Shown here piece by piece: positions 11,901 through 21,559 of a stretch of 64,000 nucleotides of DNA. Numbering within the stretch: the first letter of the stretch is position 1; the number at the start of each line of letters is the position of its first letter. The position numbers and the translations under genes were made by a program. The notes below the pieces were generated by a model. The model did not search any database. It had not been told where the DNA came from and worked only from the letters and a program-made list of their open reading frames with translations. This DNA is from Gamsiella multidivaricata (taxonomy: Eukaryota; Mortierellomycota; Mortierellomycetes; Mortierellales; Mortierellaceae), in contig NW_026251732.1 of assembly GCF_025024155.1 (NCBI RefSeq), positions 124,001-188,000 of the forward strand, written 5' to 3'.

Positions 11901-14062
11901 GAATCCAAGGGATTCAACCCAGGGGAGCTGTCTTTGAGCGATGCTCCAACGCGCATTCCTTCACGCTCGCAGATACAGCATGGAATGCTCAAACTCAGGC
12001 ATCAAACAGACATGGATGTTCAGGCAGGATCAAGTCTTGCGGGGTGGCTGGCAACTGACCGATCCCCCACCACCATGCAATTTGTCTCACCACATCCTGT
12101 GTACTTCGACCAGCACAGCAGCAGACAATCAATATCGAGCGCTAGAAAGGGCCATCGGCGGTCGGGAAGGCATGCTTCTTCGAAACAAGGACCTTCTTCC
12201 ACTAAGCGTCAATCGGCTGAGAGTGCGTTCTCGCGTCATTCCTCGCGCTATCATTTTCCACTCACATCATCACCATCTTCGTCGTCTCTTGTCTCTTCTG
12301 GCGACGATTCTGAAAGCAGTGCAAATGACCGCCAGTCGGCAAACAGTGACATGGTACTCAATATTGGTTCGAGGGGGAGACACTCTTCAACGCTGTCTTT
12401 CGGAGCCCCGAAAAGTCCAGCGCACGACGGTAGTAGCAGCGCCGAGAGTATTACGGGACCGGTATCAGCATCAGCATCATCGCCATCATCGGTATCGGCA
12501 TCGGATCGCACTCGGTTGCTGGATAGCGGCTTGGATCGCAGTAGCAGGCATGCGTTCAAGAAGCAAAGAAAAAATTACCAATTTACGACGGCGACCTCGA
12601 TCTCCTCACTCCAGTCAAAGTCCGAGACGTCACTGAAAAGGCCCATATTTGGATTAGAGGAGTCGAGCAATCTGCCTGCGTACTCGCTGTCGCAATCTGA
12701 TTCGGAAAGGACGGATACGAAGGGAAAGCGGCCGGACCACTCTGGATACATGACAACTTCTGGAGGATCTTCATCTAAGAGTCATGGACCCAGCACGACA
12801 TTCCATCCTAATTTATGGAACACTGTGCCAGATGGAGGTGCCGTTATAGACGCAATTGAGGTTTACAACATCGACATGACCTCTATCCAGCCGCCCTTCC
12901 CTAGTTATCTGAGCCAAGCGTCCTCCAAGGCGCAGGATCTGAATAGTGTTTGGTCTGGAGGGGACAACGCGTCCTCTTCGGTTACAAGCAAGCATCCGAA
13001 AGAGAATGACCATGGTAATACTTTGGATTTCTGTGTCCCTTCGTCAACTCTTGCAGCAGAGGACAATGCGCCTTTGACCGCTGTTCGCCTGTCGCTCAGC
13101 TTGATGCCTCTTTCCGTGTCTCCGTGTCCGAACCACTCATGTCGGAAACTTACCTAACCTTTTGCTCCATACCGTCCATAGACTTACCTCCGCTCTCTGG
13201 CGACTGGCGATTCCCTACCCAAGTGGCGACTCCATACAGAGGTATTGAAATTATCAAGACAATTAGCGACAACGCTTTGAAAGCACCAGCGACGTCTATG
13301 GGTGCTTCAGCTGCGGTTACTGGACCAGAACTTCAGACTGGATCCGTCAGCAACTTTGTTCCCTCGCTTCCCAGGCTTGCCTCCACAGAAGTAATACCTG
13401 CAACGCTTGAAAGATCCAGATCCTCTCGATCGGCTCGAAGCATTCCTACAGTGGAAATCCCTAGGGATGAGTCGCACATATCAACCCATATCGAGCGTGA
13501 TACATCTGGAACCTCTCGAATGCCGATTCCTTGTTCAGACGCGATCTCAAGCACAACTTCCCGTTCGAGCAATATCGATATTGCAACGGGATCAGGACAC
13601 TCCAGTTCATGTGTTCGCTCCTCTTCATCGAGATCTTTCGAAACAACCCATCCGCATCCGAATTCAAGTACGCTGACGACCAGCTTCCAAACATCCTCTC
13701 ATGCCGCGCCTCATTCAACCATGGCCATCATCAACCATCTCTCGACTACTAGCCTGAACTATCATACCCCCATCAATACCGATAGCGCAGTTGGTGGTAC
13801 TAACACCATAAGCGTCGGTATGGACTATACCTCCGATTCAGGTACAAGCACCCATCCCTGCTATCCTCCGCACCCGACCAGCAATTTCTTCACTAGCCCG
13901 GTCACGTCCAGTTGCATTACGACCATGGCCAATACAGGCACCCGAGTCTTGGGACGAACAATCACTATAGTTACGGCCGACAACAGGAGACTAGTCCTAC
14001 GTCGTAGCGAGCCCTTGATCTTGCATGAGGGGGTTGGCGAAGAAAAGGCGGCGCGGATATGA
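8994..14062 (+). CDS. P2X-type ATP-gated ion channel homolog with long serine-rich tail
   Basis: Proposed exons 8994-9049, 9226-9258, 9987-10100, 10233-10982, 11084-13014, 13182-14062 (1254 aa). P2X receptors are trimeric ATP-gated cation channels with two TM helices. Seen here: the N-terminal YETFK (the invariant YxTxK/R site of P2X), TM1 at about residues 35-55 (LGGLYRLFQAAILLYIATT), an ectodomain with VTLKAP aligning to the TKVKG strand, four cysteines (GYC, PCIYW, SQC, SDC) and ERFTLMLEHSI, then HGIRIVFTQAGELGQFSL leading into TM2 (about 332-362), followed at once by YVRAK, matching the YxxxK motif after TM2. The core is about 375 residues, the family size. The remaining ~880 residues are Ser/Arg-rich and disordered. 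Uncertain points: exon 4 needs a TAAG acceptor (10232) or a GC donor at 10097; the last intron may be 13141-13181 instead; the intron at 9259-9986 is long. In Dictyostelium such channels act on the contractile vacuole; a similar role here is inference. Confidence 0.85.
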
Positions 14063-14138
14063 ATGCATATATTGAGCGTGGCGATTACTTAGCATGGTTC
14101 CCTTCCCATAAGGCGCAATGCGATTGTATCTCTTAGAA

Positions 14139-14221
14139 TTCACAGTCGAGCCTCCATAGTTTGCACACTTTGGTATCATTATGGAGGGACCAGTCCCGTA
14201 TTCAATCCAATTGAAAAATAT
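14139..14221 (+). repeat. Left terminal inverted repeat of the pogo-like element
   Basis: This pairs with 16243-16325 on the opposite strand. The outermost bases are diverged, while the inner 60 bp are nearly identical. Confidence 0.85.
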
Positions 14222-14297
14222 ACAAAATTGGGTATATCTCAGCACTTTTGTTCCCACATACACCTCTCTCGAGCCCATCCTTTCCTCTATCTCCACT

Positions 14298-16130
14298 ATG
14301 CCCAAAAGAAAACGTTCTAGTCACACAGCTCCGGCCCCCAACTCACCCAACGTTGGCCGTTCTGACCCTGGCGACTCGGCTTTCAAACCATACAGACCTC
14401 ATAGGGAGTATACGCTCAGTTCATCTTAAAATACTACGCAGAGAAAGATCACAATCCATATGCCCCCCATACCGTTCTCTCAAAAATGTTGAGTATGAGC
14501 CCCAGGACAGCCGATAGTATACTCAAAAAGGAAGACGAGATCTGTCAGGCAATGGCGACGCTGCCGCCTATGGTAACAAGAACGATTGTACGTAATAAGC
14601 CAAGACCAATGGTGGTTATGGAAGAAGCCGTTTACACCTGATATTAACCAACAGGAATCCTTAGGTACGGGAGTCTATGCAGCTGCTCGCTTCTGAAAGC
14701 ATATTCCCTAATCCATATAATTTGATAGGCATCAACGTGTCTGGCTCTCGCCTGAAAGGAACGGCTGTGGTAATGTGGATCCTCATGAAAGGTTCTTTTC
14801 GTCCTGAGCATAAGCTAGAATCGATTGCCTTTTGGAAATGGCTGGCTTCAAAAGTTCAGGAGACAGTGAGTGTTCAAAAGATACATCGGCCATAGCGAAA
14901 GCGGATCAGTCAGCTTGGATTTCTACTGGACTCAAATTGAACAAATAGCGCTCAAGGACTTTGGCCCTGACAACATAAAGGCTCTGTCCAACAAAAAGCC
15001 TTGCTACCGATCCAATTTGTGGCAAGAAGTTCACTCGAGTTGCTCGAATGTCGATGTTGTTGTGCAGTAGTACCGCAAGGCACAGACAAACACAACCTTT
15101 ATGTCCTTTGTAAGTAATGCAGTATTGTTTGAACAGTGTAGCAGTGCAAATTTAAAGGATTTTTACTCACCAAGTTTTATATGTCCATAGCTAAGCACCG
15201 TCCGAACGGTTTGACTCAAGCGACATTGAAGGCTATCGATGCCGAATTTAAAGGAAGCGGCTACATGAGACGCGAACTGTTCGCCGATTGGCTCTGGGGA
15301 CTAGACCGGGACATGTATAGGAAGGGGCGCAAGATCGCTTTGCTGATCGGCAGCGCACCAGGACATGGGAGATGCGAAGACGGGGGGTTTCCTCAACATC
15401 ACCACCATCTCACTACTTCCAAATACAATATCCATGACCCAGCCGCTCGATGCTGGGATTATCCGGTCCTTCATGGTCCACTACAGCCAAGAGATGCTCG
15501 AGGTCCTCTGCAGCTGTCACGATCGAAAAGGGCCATCCACGGCTACAGTTTCAGATGGAAGTCTCTGGGCATGTCTAGTCCGCTCTTGGGTAAAGCTGAC
15601 CCCTGATTGCATCCGCAATTGATTTGTCCAAATTCCCATCTTTTCTGAGTACCAGAAAACTTGATTACTGGGTCTTGGAGTTGAAACAAAGGCAGATCAA
15701 GTCAATCGTCTTCAAGGAGAGCTCAAGGAACGAAATGCAGGAAACGAAGAAGCCATCACCGATCAGAAGGACTTCTCTGTCTTGAACTATCTCAGCATGA
15801 TCAATAGCGAAGGACCTTCACAAGCTATTGTCGAGGTCGCCCACGAGGTAATGGGTCGCGAGGAATACAAAGGGACATTCCGGCAACTGAAGGAGGATGA
15901 TTTCGTGGATGAGGACAACTCTGAAGACTCTGATAACGATTCGTGGGGAGACGACGAAGAATCTGACCTAGATTACGAAGATCAGAAGCCAGTTGTTAGT
16001 GACCAAGAGATGCGGGTACTCGAAATCGCTCCCCGTAACCGCACTGTCGAGAAGGAAGTTCCCATTGAAGGATTTTCGTCACCACCTTCAAGCCCCTACA
16101 CAGAAAAGGTCTATTCTAAAGAATATCTTT
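14298..16130 (+). pseudogene. Decayed pogo/Tigger-like transposase (HTH + DDE)
   Basis: Reading-frame fragments in order: an N-terminal MPKRKRSSH segment at 14298, a helix-turn-helix piece (LSKMLSMSPRTADSILKKED, about 14480-14550), a DDE-fold piece around 14677-14890, then FADWLWGLDRDMYRKGRK followed by LLIGSAPGH (15276-15370). After a frameshift comes ISLLPNTISMTQPLDAGIIR (from about 15385), and finally an acidic tail (15782-16130). In active pogo transposases the segment before PxH reads LLLDN; here the Asp is replaced by Gly, so a catalytic residue is lost. The Asp in QPLDAGI survives. Several stops and frameshifts make it a pseudogene. Confidence 0.82.
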
Positions 16131-16242
16131 AAGACGCTGTAAACGAGTTCAATTACAATATTCCGCCGAAGGCTCGCCTTCAGGTCGCTCTGGATGTGTT
16201 CGTTGATTGCCATCGGGTTATAACATAAAATACCAGTTTCAT

Positions 16243-16325
16243 ATATTTTTCAATTGGATTGAATATGAGACTGGTCCCTCCATAATGATATCAAAATATG
16301 CAAACTATGGGGGCTCCACATTGAA
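16243..16325 (-). repeat. Right terminal inverted repeat of the pogo-like element
   Basis: Reverse complement partner of 14139-14221. It lies beyond the acidic C-terminal tail of the transposase remnant. Confidence 0.85.
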
Positions 16326-16599
16326 CGATATGCATATGGGTTATGATGGAAACTCTGCTACCGCAACCGACATCACAACCATCACTACAACCACCGCTAC
16401 TGACGCATACGCTGTCTTTAAGTCAAAAGCTCGAGACATTTGTGACAGAAGGCATGCTACATTACCAACAGTAGGTATGTCAATCTTTTTAGGCACCGAA
16501 ATCGGCTCGGGAATATAAGCCAAAATTTAAGTATACTGCGAGACTAGACTTTTTAGTTTCTTCAAAAATGCATGCGATCGGTCGAAAGATCACCGAGTA

Positions 16600-17540
16600 T
16601 ACCCAATTTTTTTTTTTACGGACAGAAGGATAAGAAATCTGTCCGCAAAATAGTTTCGAAGAAATGAATTGAAATACTATTCAGTCAGAAGAACTATTCA
16701 GTCACATGCCCCATCTGTCCCGTGTCCATGTCAAGCTATCTATTTGACAACCCGGGTTACCATGCATTATTTGCCAACCCCCCCTAATTGACTGTTGCTA
16801 CGAGACATATTTTGGCCCGCCTGCTGAATCCACATAGACTGCAGCGGCGATTGAGGCAGCGGTCAGGTCGGCTCTACTCAGTACAGCTGGATCCATGCTA
16901 CGAGGATGTGGGTAGGCTAGTGTAATGACTCCTCAGCAGAGGTAAAGGAGGAGGAGGAGGAGTAGTGGGACAGTGAGGAGGAATGGCAAGAGCAAGCAGA
17001 TGTGAGTTAGTGCAGCCTGTGGTGGACAAGTGTGCAGTGGGCAGCATCAGCGGTCAATTAGAGGGGTGTTGGCAAACAATGCATGGTAACCCGGGTTGTC
17101 AAATAGAGTTCGCGACAAAAAGTCGTTGCCCAAATATTCTTTAAATTGACTCAATAAGTTCCTTTTTGGGAATAGGGATATTCACTGTGATTCGTTCAAA
17201 TATAACTTAAGTATCTACTGTGGCTTTTTCCATCTCTACTCTTCCATCTCCCTTTGACCATGTGCATTGTCGACATGTCACGCCATGCCCATGACTAAGG
17301 TCATTGTTTAACGCTGCACTGCCACATTACCTTAACCTCAAAAGACTGAATTGAGCATTTTATTCTAAAAAATATTTGGGCGACTTTTTGTCGTGGACTC
17401 AAGATAGCTTGACATGGGCACGGGATAGATGGGGCATGTGACTGAATAGTTCTTCTGAGAATAATATTTCAATTCATTTCTTCGAAACTATTTTGCAGAC
17501 AGATTTCTTATCCTTCTGTCCGTAAAAAAAAAATTGGGTG
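16600..17540. mobile_element. Outer MITE (TA target site), interrupted by a second MITE
   Basis: Non-coding inverted-repeat element. The left arm from 16600 (TACCCAATTTTTT, then ACGGACAGAAGGATAAGAAA) is the reverse complement of the right arm ending at 17540. The pairing continues through TGTCAAGCTATC and, beyond the inner insertion, through GACAAAAAGTCG and CCCAAATATT. TA dinucleotides flank both ends (16598-16599 and 17541-17542), the Tc1/mariner-type target duplication. Without the insert it would be about 580 bp. It has no coding capacity, so it would need a transposase from elsewhere. Confidence 0.8.
16743..17103. mobile_element. Inner MITE nested in the left arm of the outer MITE
   Basis: A 361-bp element flanked by TA (16741-16742 and 17104-17105). 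The ends are inverted repeats of about 57 bp starting TTTGACAACCCGGGTTACCA. It splits the outer element: the outer left arm breaks at AGCTATC and resumes at GAGTTCGCGACAAAAAGTCG, while the intact right arm runs straight through the equivalent point. The interior is purine-rich (GAGGAGGAGGAGGAG near 16950) and non-coding. Confidence 0.85.
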
Positions 17541-17542
17541 TA

Positions 17543-17748
17543 CAGTCGAAACTCGTTTTTAGGCCGGGGTTTGTTAACAAAACGCGGCCAACAAACTTAA
17601 TTTGAAATTGAATTGACCTCTCTGAGTGGGCTATTCTAAAGACCAGAAAATACAGTCACATATTCAGTCACATGCTCTACCGTTGGCTTTATTATTCCTG
17701 CAAAGCACGCACCAGTTGCTTCACTGTCCGTCGAATATCAAACGTATT
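17543..17748. other. Possible end of a third TA-inserting element
   Basis: The sequence TACAGTCGAAACTCG at 17541 looks like the TA plus CAGT start of a pogo/Tc1 element. On the minus strand a short frame ending in RTVKQLVRALQE then a stop (about 17690-17735) precedes it, as a transposase C-terminus would. The Harbinger element begins at 17749, inside this remnant. No matching opposite end was found to the right, so the call is tentative. Confidence 0.35.
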
Positions 17749-17870
17749 CGCCGTCCTCAGTTCTTAGCGATTTGATTTCGATTTGATTTGCTTTCTGTGT
17801 TAAGGGGTGTTTTCGACGCGGCGGTATCTTTTTTTTATGTTTTGTGTAACTTGGGAAGTGAAGCGATATC
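17749..17870 (+). repeat. Left terminal inverted repeat of the Harbinger element
   Basis: Perfect or near-perfect match to the reverse complement of 21443-21559 over the outer part. Divergence rises after about 85 bp, with GTGTAACTTGGGAAGTGAA against GTGTAACCTGGGAAGTGAA. Confidence 0.9.
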
Positions 17871-18031
17871 AAATCCAAACCGTTTTACTCTCAGTTCTAA
17901 ACACTCGATTTCGGGAAGGAGGATGGTTGGCACGTTGCAGTTTTGGTATACATGCTCTACCTTTCACACTCACCTTTCTTTCGCTCTCACCCTTCACTCT
18001 CCCTTCATTCGCACCTCACTTCATTCTCCTG

Positions 18032-19375
18032 ATGGCCCGCGGTCGTAATTTAGTTCGTCATCCGAGAACTCTCCGTGAACGAGCAATCGCCACAGCGAAA
18101 TGGCTTGCGCTTTACGAACTTTTACAAGCTGCCGAGGACGAAACATACGAAATTTCTTTCAGATTTGTCGTCTTTGTTTGGCTCATTCGATACTTCCAAA
18201 CGGCCCGTTACCTGAATTTAAGATCATCGCTGAGTTTTTACAAGTCCACGGCTCATCGAGACATGGTCTTATCTGTGGGGTCGGATCGCATCTTCAAGAA
18301 CGCATTCCGTATGACGATGGTTCAGTTTAATTTCGTGGTTGATGCTATCAAGGACCACCCTCAATTCCAAAACAGGGGTAGAAAACCGCAGGCGTCCGTT
18401 GCTATTCAGCTCAAGGTCGCACTTCAACGACTTGCCCACGATGGATCCTTGGCCGGATACGAGTCCATTGGCCCTTCCATGGGCGTGTCCGTGGGCACAG
18501 CACATGAATACTACCAACGATGTGTTCTGGCGCTGCGCGATAACGTCGAGCAGTTCATCACATGGCCGCACGCTGACAGGAAGACCCAGGTCAAGGCGCA
18601 TTTTGCTCGAAAGGGCTTTCCTGACGCCGTTGGTATCGTAGATGGGACGATGTTTCCATTCGTCCGTGCGCCGACCTGGAATCGGGATTTATGGGCGACA
18701 AGGAAGAAGAACTTTGCCATGGGAGCTACTGGAGTGTGTGACCACCATGTTATCTTCATCGCCTTCACGACTGGTTATTATGGAAGTTGGCATGACTCCA
18801 CAGCATATAGGACGACCCCACCTTACCAACGAAAAAATCAGCACTTTTCAGATCAGGAGCATTTGCTAGGAGATGCGGCGTATAAGTCATCGCCTACTAT
18901 GATGACAGGCTACCACAGGATGCAACGACCTATCATCAATGCCCACAGATTCAACAAACGCCTGAACTCTGCTCGAGCAAGGATCGAACACGCGTTTGGA
19001 ATGCTCAAAGGACGGTTCCCATCTCTCACGAATTTGCGACAGGTTATTCGTCAAGAAGAGGACGTCGACAAAGTGTGCAATCACGTCATGGCATGCGTCG
19101 TCGTGCACAATATCCTCACGATGCTTGATAAAGACGATGAAGAGCTAATGGATCTTGACGCGCAGAGGAATTTGGAAGAGTTGAGGCAAGAGCAGGAGCG
19201 GCCCGATGTCCAGGTAAACGGAGCGGTAGAAGAGGAAATACCAGCACCAGGAGAGGAAGTAGATGAAGAAATTGACTTTGAGGACTGGAGGGAGGTTGCG
19301 CGATATGATGCAGCAATGAAGACTTGGGGAGATATCAAACGAGCACAGCGTAAGGCAATAATGTTTAGCGAGTGA
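18032..19375 (+). CDS. PIF/Harbinger DDE transposase (DDE_Tnp_4 type nuclease)
   Basis: A 447-aa protein from the ATG at 18032 (MARGRNLVRHPRTLRER). The frame is open further upstream to 17807, but that part lies in the terminal repeat and is CT-rich. A middle helical region (SIGPSMGVSVGTAHEYYQR) resembles the HTH of Harbinger nucleases. The catalytic triad is present: Asp in VDGTMFPF, Asp in LLGDAAYKSS, and Glu in ARIEHAFGMLKGRF. GYYGSWHDSTAY sits between the first two, as usual. The C-terminus is acidic. It cuts and integrates the element together with the adjacent SANT-like protein. No stop or frameshift was seen, so it may be functional. Confidence 0.93.
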   Translation: MARGRNLVRHPRTLRERAIATAKWLALYELLQAAEDETYEISFRFVVFVWLIRYFQTARYLNLRSSLSFYKSTAHRDMVLSVGSDRIFKNAFRMTMVQFNFVVDAIKDHPQFQNRGRKPQASVAIQLKVALQRLAHDGSLAGYESIGPSMGVSVGTAHEYYQRCVLALRDNVEQFITWPHADRKTQVKAHFARKGFPDAVGIVDGTMFPFVRAPTWNRDLWATRKKNFAMGATGVCDHHVIFIAFTTGYYGSWHDSTAYRTTPPYQRKNQHFSDQEHLLGDAAYKSSPTMMTGYHRMQRPIINAHRFNKRLNSARARIEHAFGMLKGRFPSLTNLRQVIRQEEDVDKVCNHVMACVVVHNILTMLDKDDEELMDLDAQRNLEELRQEQERPDVQVNGAVEEEIPAPGEEVDEEIDFEDWREVARYDAAMKTWGDIKRAQRKAIMFSE

Positions 19376-19405
19376 ATATTTGAATAAAGAACTTATTGAA
19401 GTCTG

Positions 19406-21291
19406 CTACGGGGAATTGTTGGGTGACCTATTCGGCGACTTGCTCTGGGACCTTGCTCTCACTTTGCTCTGCACCGTGCCTGTGCCATCCAGCTTCATTT
19501 CCTGCTCCAATAAAAGTTCTTTATTCTCCTCATTGTTCATCCGTCGCATGTTTTGCCTCCTTTCCTTCAGTGCCATTTCTCTCTCCTCCAATGCGATTTC
19601 TCTCTCCATATTCTTCAATCTTATCTCCTCAAGCTCCTGCTCCCTTCTCTTGATATCCAACTGACGTAGTATCGCCTCGTGATCATCCTTGCTCCTCTCT
19701 TGAGCGAATCTCTGTTGCTCTAACAAGAGTCTAGCCTCGTCCGTCATGCGTTGTCGTTCAAGCTGTTCGCGCATCAACATCCGTTGCTCTGCGTTGTGTT
19801 CGCGCAGAATCTCATTTTTCTGATCAGACTGTTGGCGCAGAAGATCTACAAGCGTCTCCAATCCACCGAGTGCGCCTCCATTACTCTTTGACTTCTGTTG
19901 CGAATGCTGCGTCTGTCTCGTCATAGCAATAAGGCCGTCTGGAGGGGTGATATCGCCATCGTCAACGTCCGTCAAGCTATCGTCGTCAACGCCGTACAGG
20001 GCGGCAGCTTCAGGGCCAGAGACAGCGTTGGGCTTGGACATCACGGTAGAGAGGTTTTCATCGAAATGACGGGGTTTAATGTTCCCGGTGGTGGGCTTAC
20101 CGGCGTTGAGCAGGGTGAAGAAGTAATGACAACGGCCGATGGTCTCCTCATTCAGCGTTGGGCCATTAGGTGTATTGCCGTTGCCAGTTGTGTCGTAGCG
20201 CTTCAGCTCATTTTTGAAGATCCGGTACATGTTATCGACTTTGTTTTTCATCTGATTTTCTCCCAGTGTCACCGTGCAGTCCTGGGTTGTGAAACGATTG
20301 CTGAACTTCTCGGTGATATCTGCGTAAACATCCTTCTTCGAACGTTTGTGCTTCCTGTTTTTGCCTAAGGCTGTTAAGACGGGCCAATTATCGGGATGCG
20401 CCATCTGTTCAGCAATAAACGCTTCGTGTGCTATAATGAAAACGAATGCTTGGGCCCTTCCTGTGCCGGGCGTTTGTTGGGAGGAGGTTGCTTCTGGCGA
20501 AGGTGAAAGTCGTTTGCGAGGAGCTAAGGATGAGGACGGATCTGAGAAGGCTGCCTTTCGTTTCACAGAGGGGTTCAAAAGCACGGGGAAGGATGTCGAG
20601 AACTGAGCAGCGTTTGAGGACATGCGAATGGGGGTGGAGGACATCGACCGCTGTGAAGTATAGGATGAGGAAGAGGAGGCAACAGATGCTGCTGATTGGG
20701 CGGAGATTGGGGAGAGTGGAGTCTCACAGTCGGGCACACCCTGGGGCCACGTTGATGACGAGCAAGCATCGAAATTGTAGACAGGGCCCGGCTGGCTACC
20801 ATGGAGCATGGGATAGGTTAAGGTGGAAACGCGTGTTGATCCACCGTCGATCTAGAATGTAACGAAAGATATTAGTGTCAAGAATACCGCGCAACTTGCA
20901 GCATCTCTATTTCAGAGGGAAAAAATTTGTGTATTACCTGCTGCCGCTGCTGTAGCTGAAACTGTTGCTGCTGGCTCGGCCGATGATAGGGCAGCTGTCG
21001 TTTTGAAAAAAAAGTGGTGGGATCCTTATTCACGTCTACGGCACGTCGCGGGGTGAATTGTCGATATTGGGATTGTTCAGGTATGGTATTGATAGCTGGC
21101 TGCAGACTGCCAGGCGCCTCTTGCTGAACAAGAGGTTGTGTTTGTGCTTGTGGTAGTAGTGAAGGTATGCGTCCAGAATTCTGTATCTCGCCAGAGGAGG
21201 GGATGAAGGGAGTTGATGTCTGGCTCGCCTTTTGTCCTTCAGTTTCGATCTCGGATACACAGGGGGGAAGCGAAGAAAGAGGGATAGTCAT
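19406..21291 (-). CDS. Harbinger accessory protein, Myb/SANT-like DNA-binding
   Basis: Proposed exons 21291-20938 and 20851-19406 (599 aa), with a phase-0 GT-AG intron of 86 nt. Exon 1 is Gln/Pro/Ser-rich. In exon 2, residues about 240-340 form a trihelical Myb/SANT-like region: HEAFIAEQMAHPDNWPVL, KRSKKDVYADITEKFSNRF, NQMKNKVDNMYRIFKNELKR. The C-terminal ~130 residues are a Glu/Arg/Gln-rich coiled coil (for example LERQRMTDEARLLLEQQRF). In PIF/Harbinger elements the second protein binds the terminal repeats and brings the transposase to them. It ends 30 bp from the transposase gene, tail to tail. Confidence 0.87.
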
Positions 21292-21442
21292 TTGGGAAGA
21301 TGAGTGGTGGTGTGAGAGAGAGGAGCGATGAGTTGGAGACGAAGAATGCGTGGTTGATGAAAAGTAAGGTATTATATTTTTTGGCTATGCCAAGATGTAT
21401 GAAATCACTTTTGAAATCACCGAATTCAAGCTTTCAACATCT

Positions 21443-21559
21443 GCTTTCACTTCCCAGGTTACACGAAACATTAAAAAAAGATATCGCCGCGTAGAAAACA
21501 CCCCTTAACACAGAAAGCAAATCAAATCGAAATCAAATCGCTAAGAACTGAGGACGGCG
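21443..21559 (-). repeat. Right terminal inverted repeat of the Harbinger element
   Basis: Partner of 17749-17870. It lies outside the start codon of the minus-strand SANT-like gene and probably includes its promoter. Confidence 0.9.

Larger units (their letters stand above)
14139..16325 (+). mobile_element. Pogo/Tigger-like DNA transposon with 83-bp terminal inverted repeats
   Basis: The ends are inverted repeats: 14139-14221 and 16243-16325, about 83 bp each, aligned without gaps. They share CATAGTTTGCA, ATCATTATGGAGGGACCAGT and TATTCAATCCAATTG. A CAGT tetranucleotide near the left end fits the pogo group. The interior encodes a decayed CENP-B-type helix-turn-helix and DDE transposase. The element starts only 77 bp after the P2X stop codon. 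A target-site duplication could not be identified confidently. Confidence 0.85.
17749..21559. mobile_element. PIF/Harbinger transposon, two genes, apparently intact
   Basis: A 3.8-kb element bounded by inverted repeats of about 120 bp (17749 to about 17870, and about 21443 to 21559). They begin CGCCGTCCTCAGTTCTTAGC and are nearly identical for the first 66 bp. A 3-bp ATT duplication flanks it (17746-17748 and 21560-21562), matching the 3-bp target sites of this superfamily. It carries the usual pair of convergent genes: a DDE transposase (+) and a Myb/SANT-like DNA-binding protein (-). Both frames are open, and the arms are little diverged, so the insertion is probably young. Confidence 0.92.

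Noticed and set aside
13124..14062. Separate gene starting at 13124
   Set aside because: Its composition continues that of the preceding P2X tail and a phase-correct intron (13015-13181) joins them; a separate gene would have no promoter space.
19898..20862. Plus-strand frames of up to 156 codons inside the Harbinger element
   Set aside because: They are complements of the well-supported SANT-like gene.
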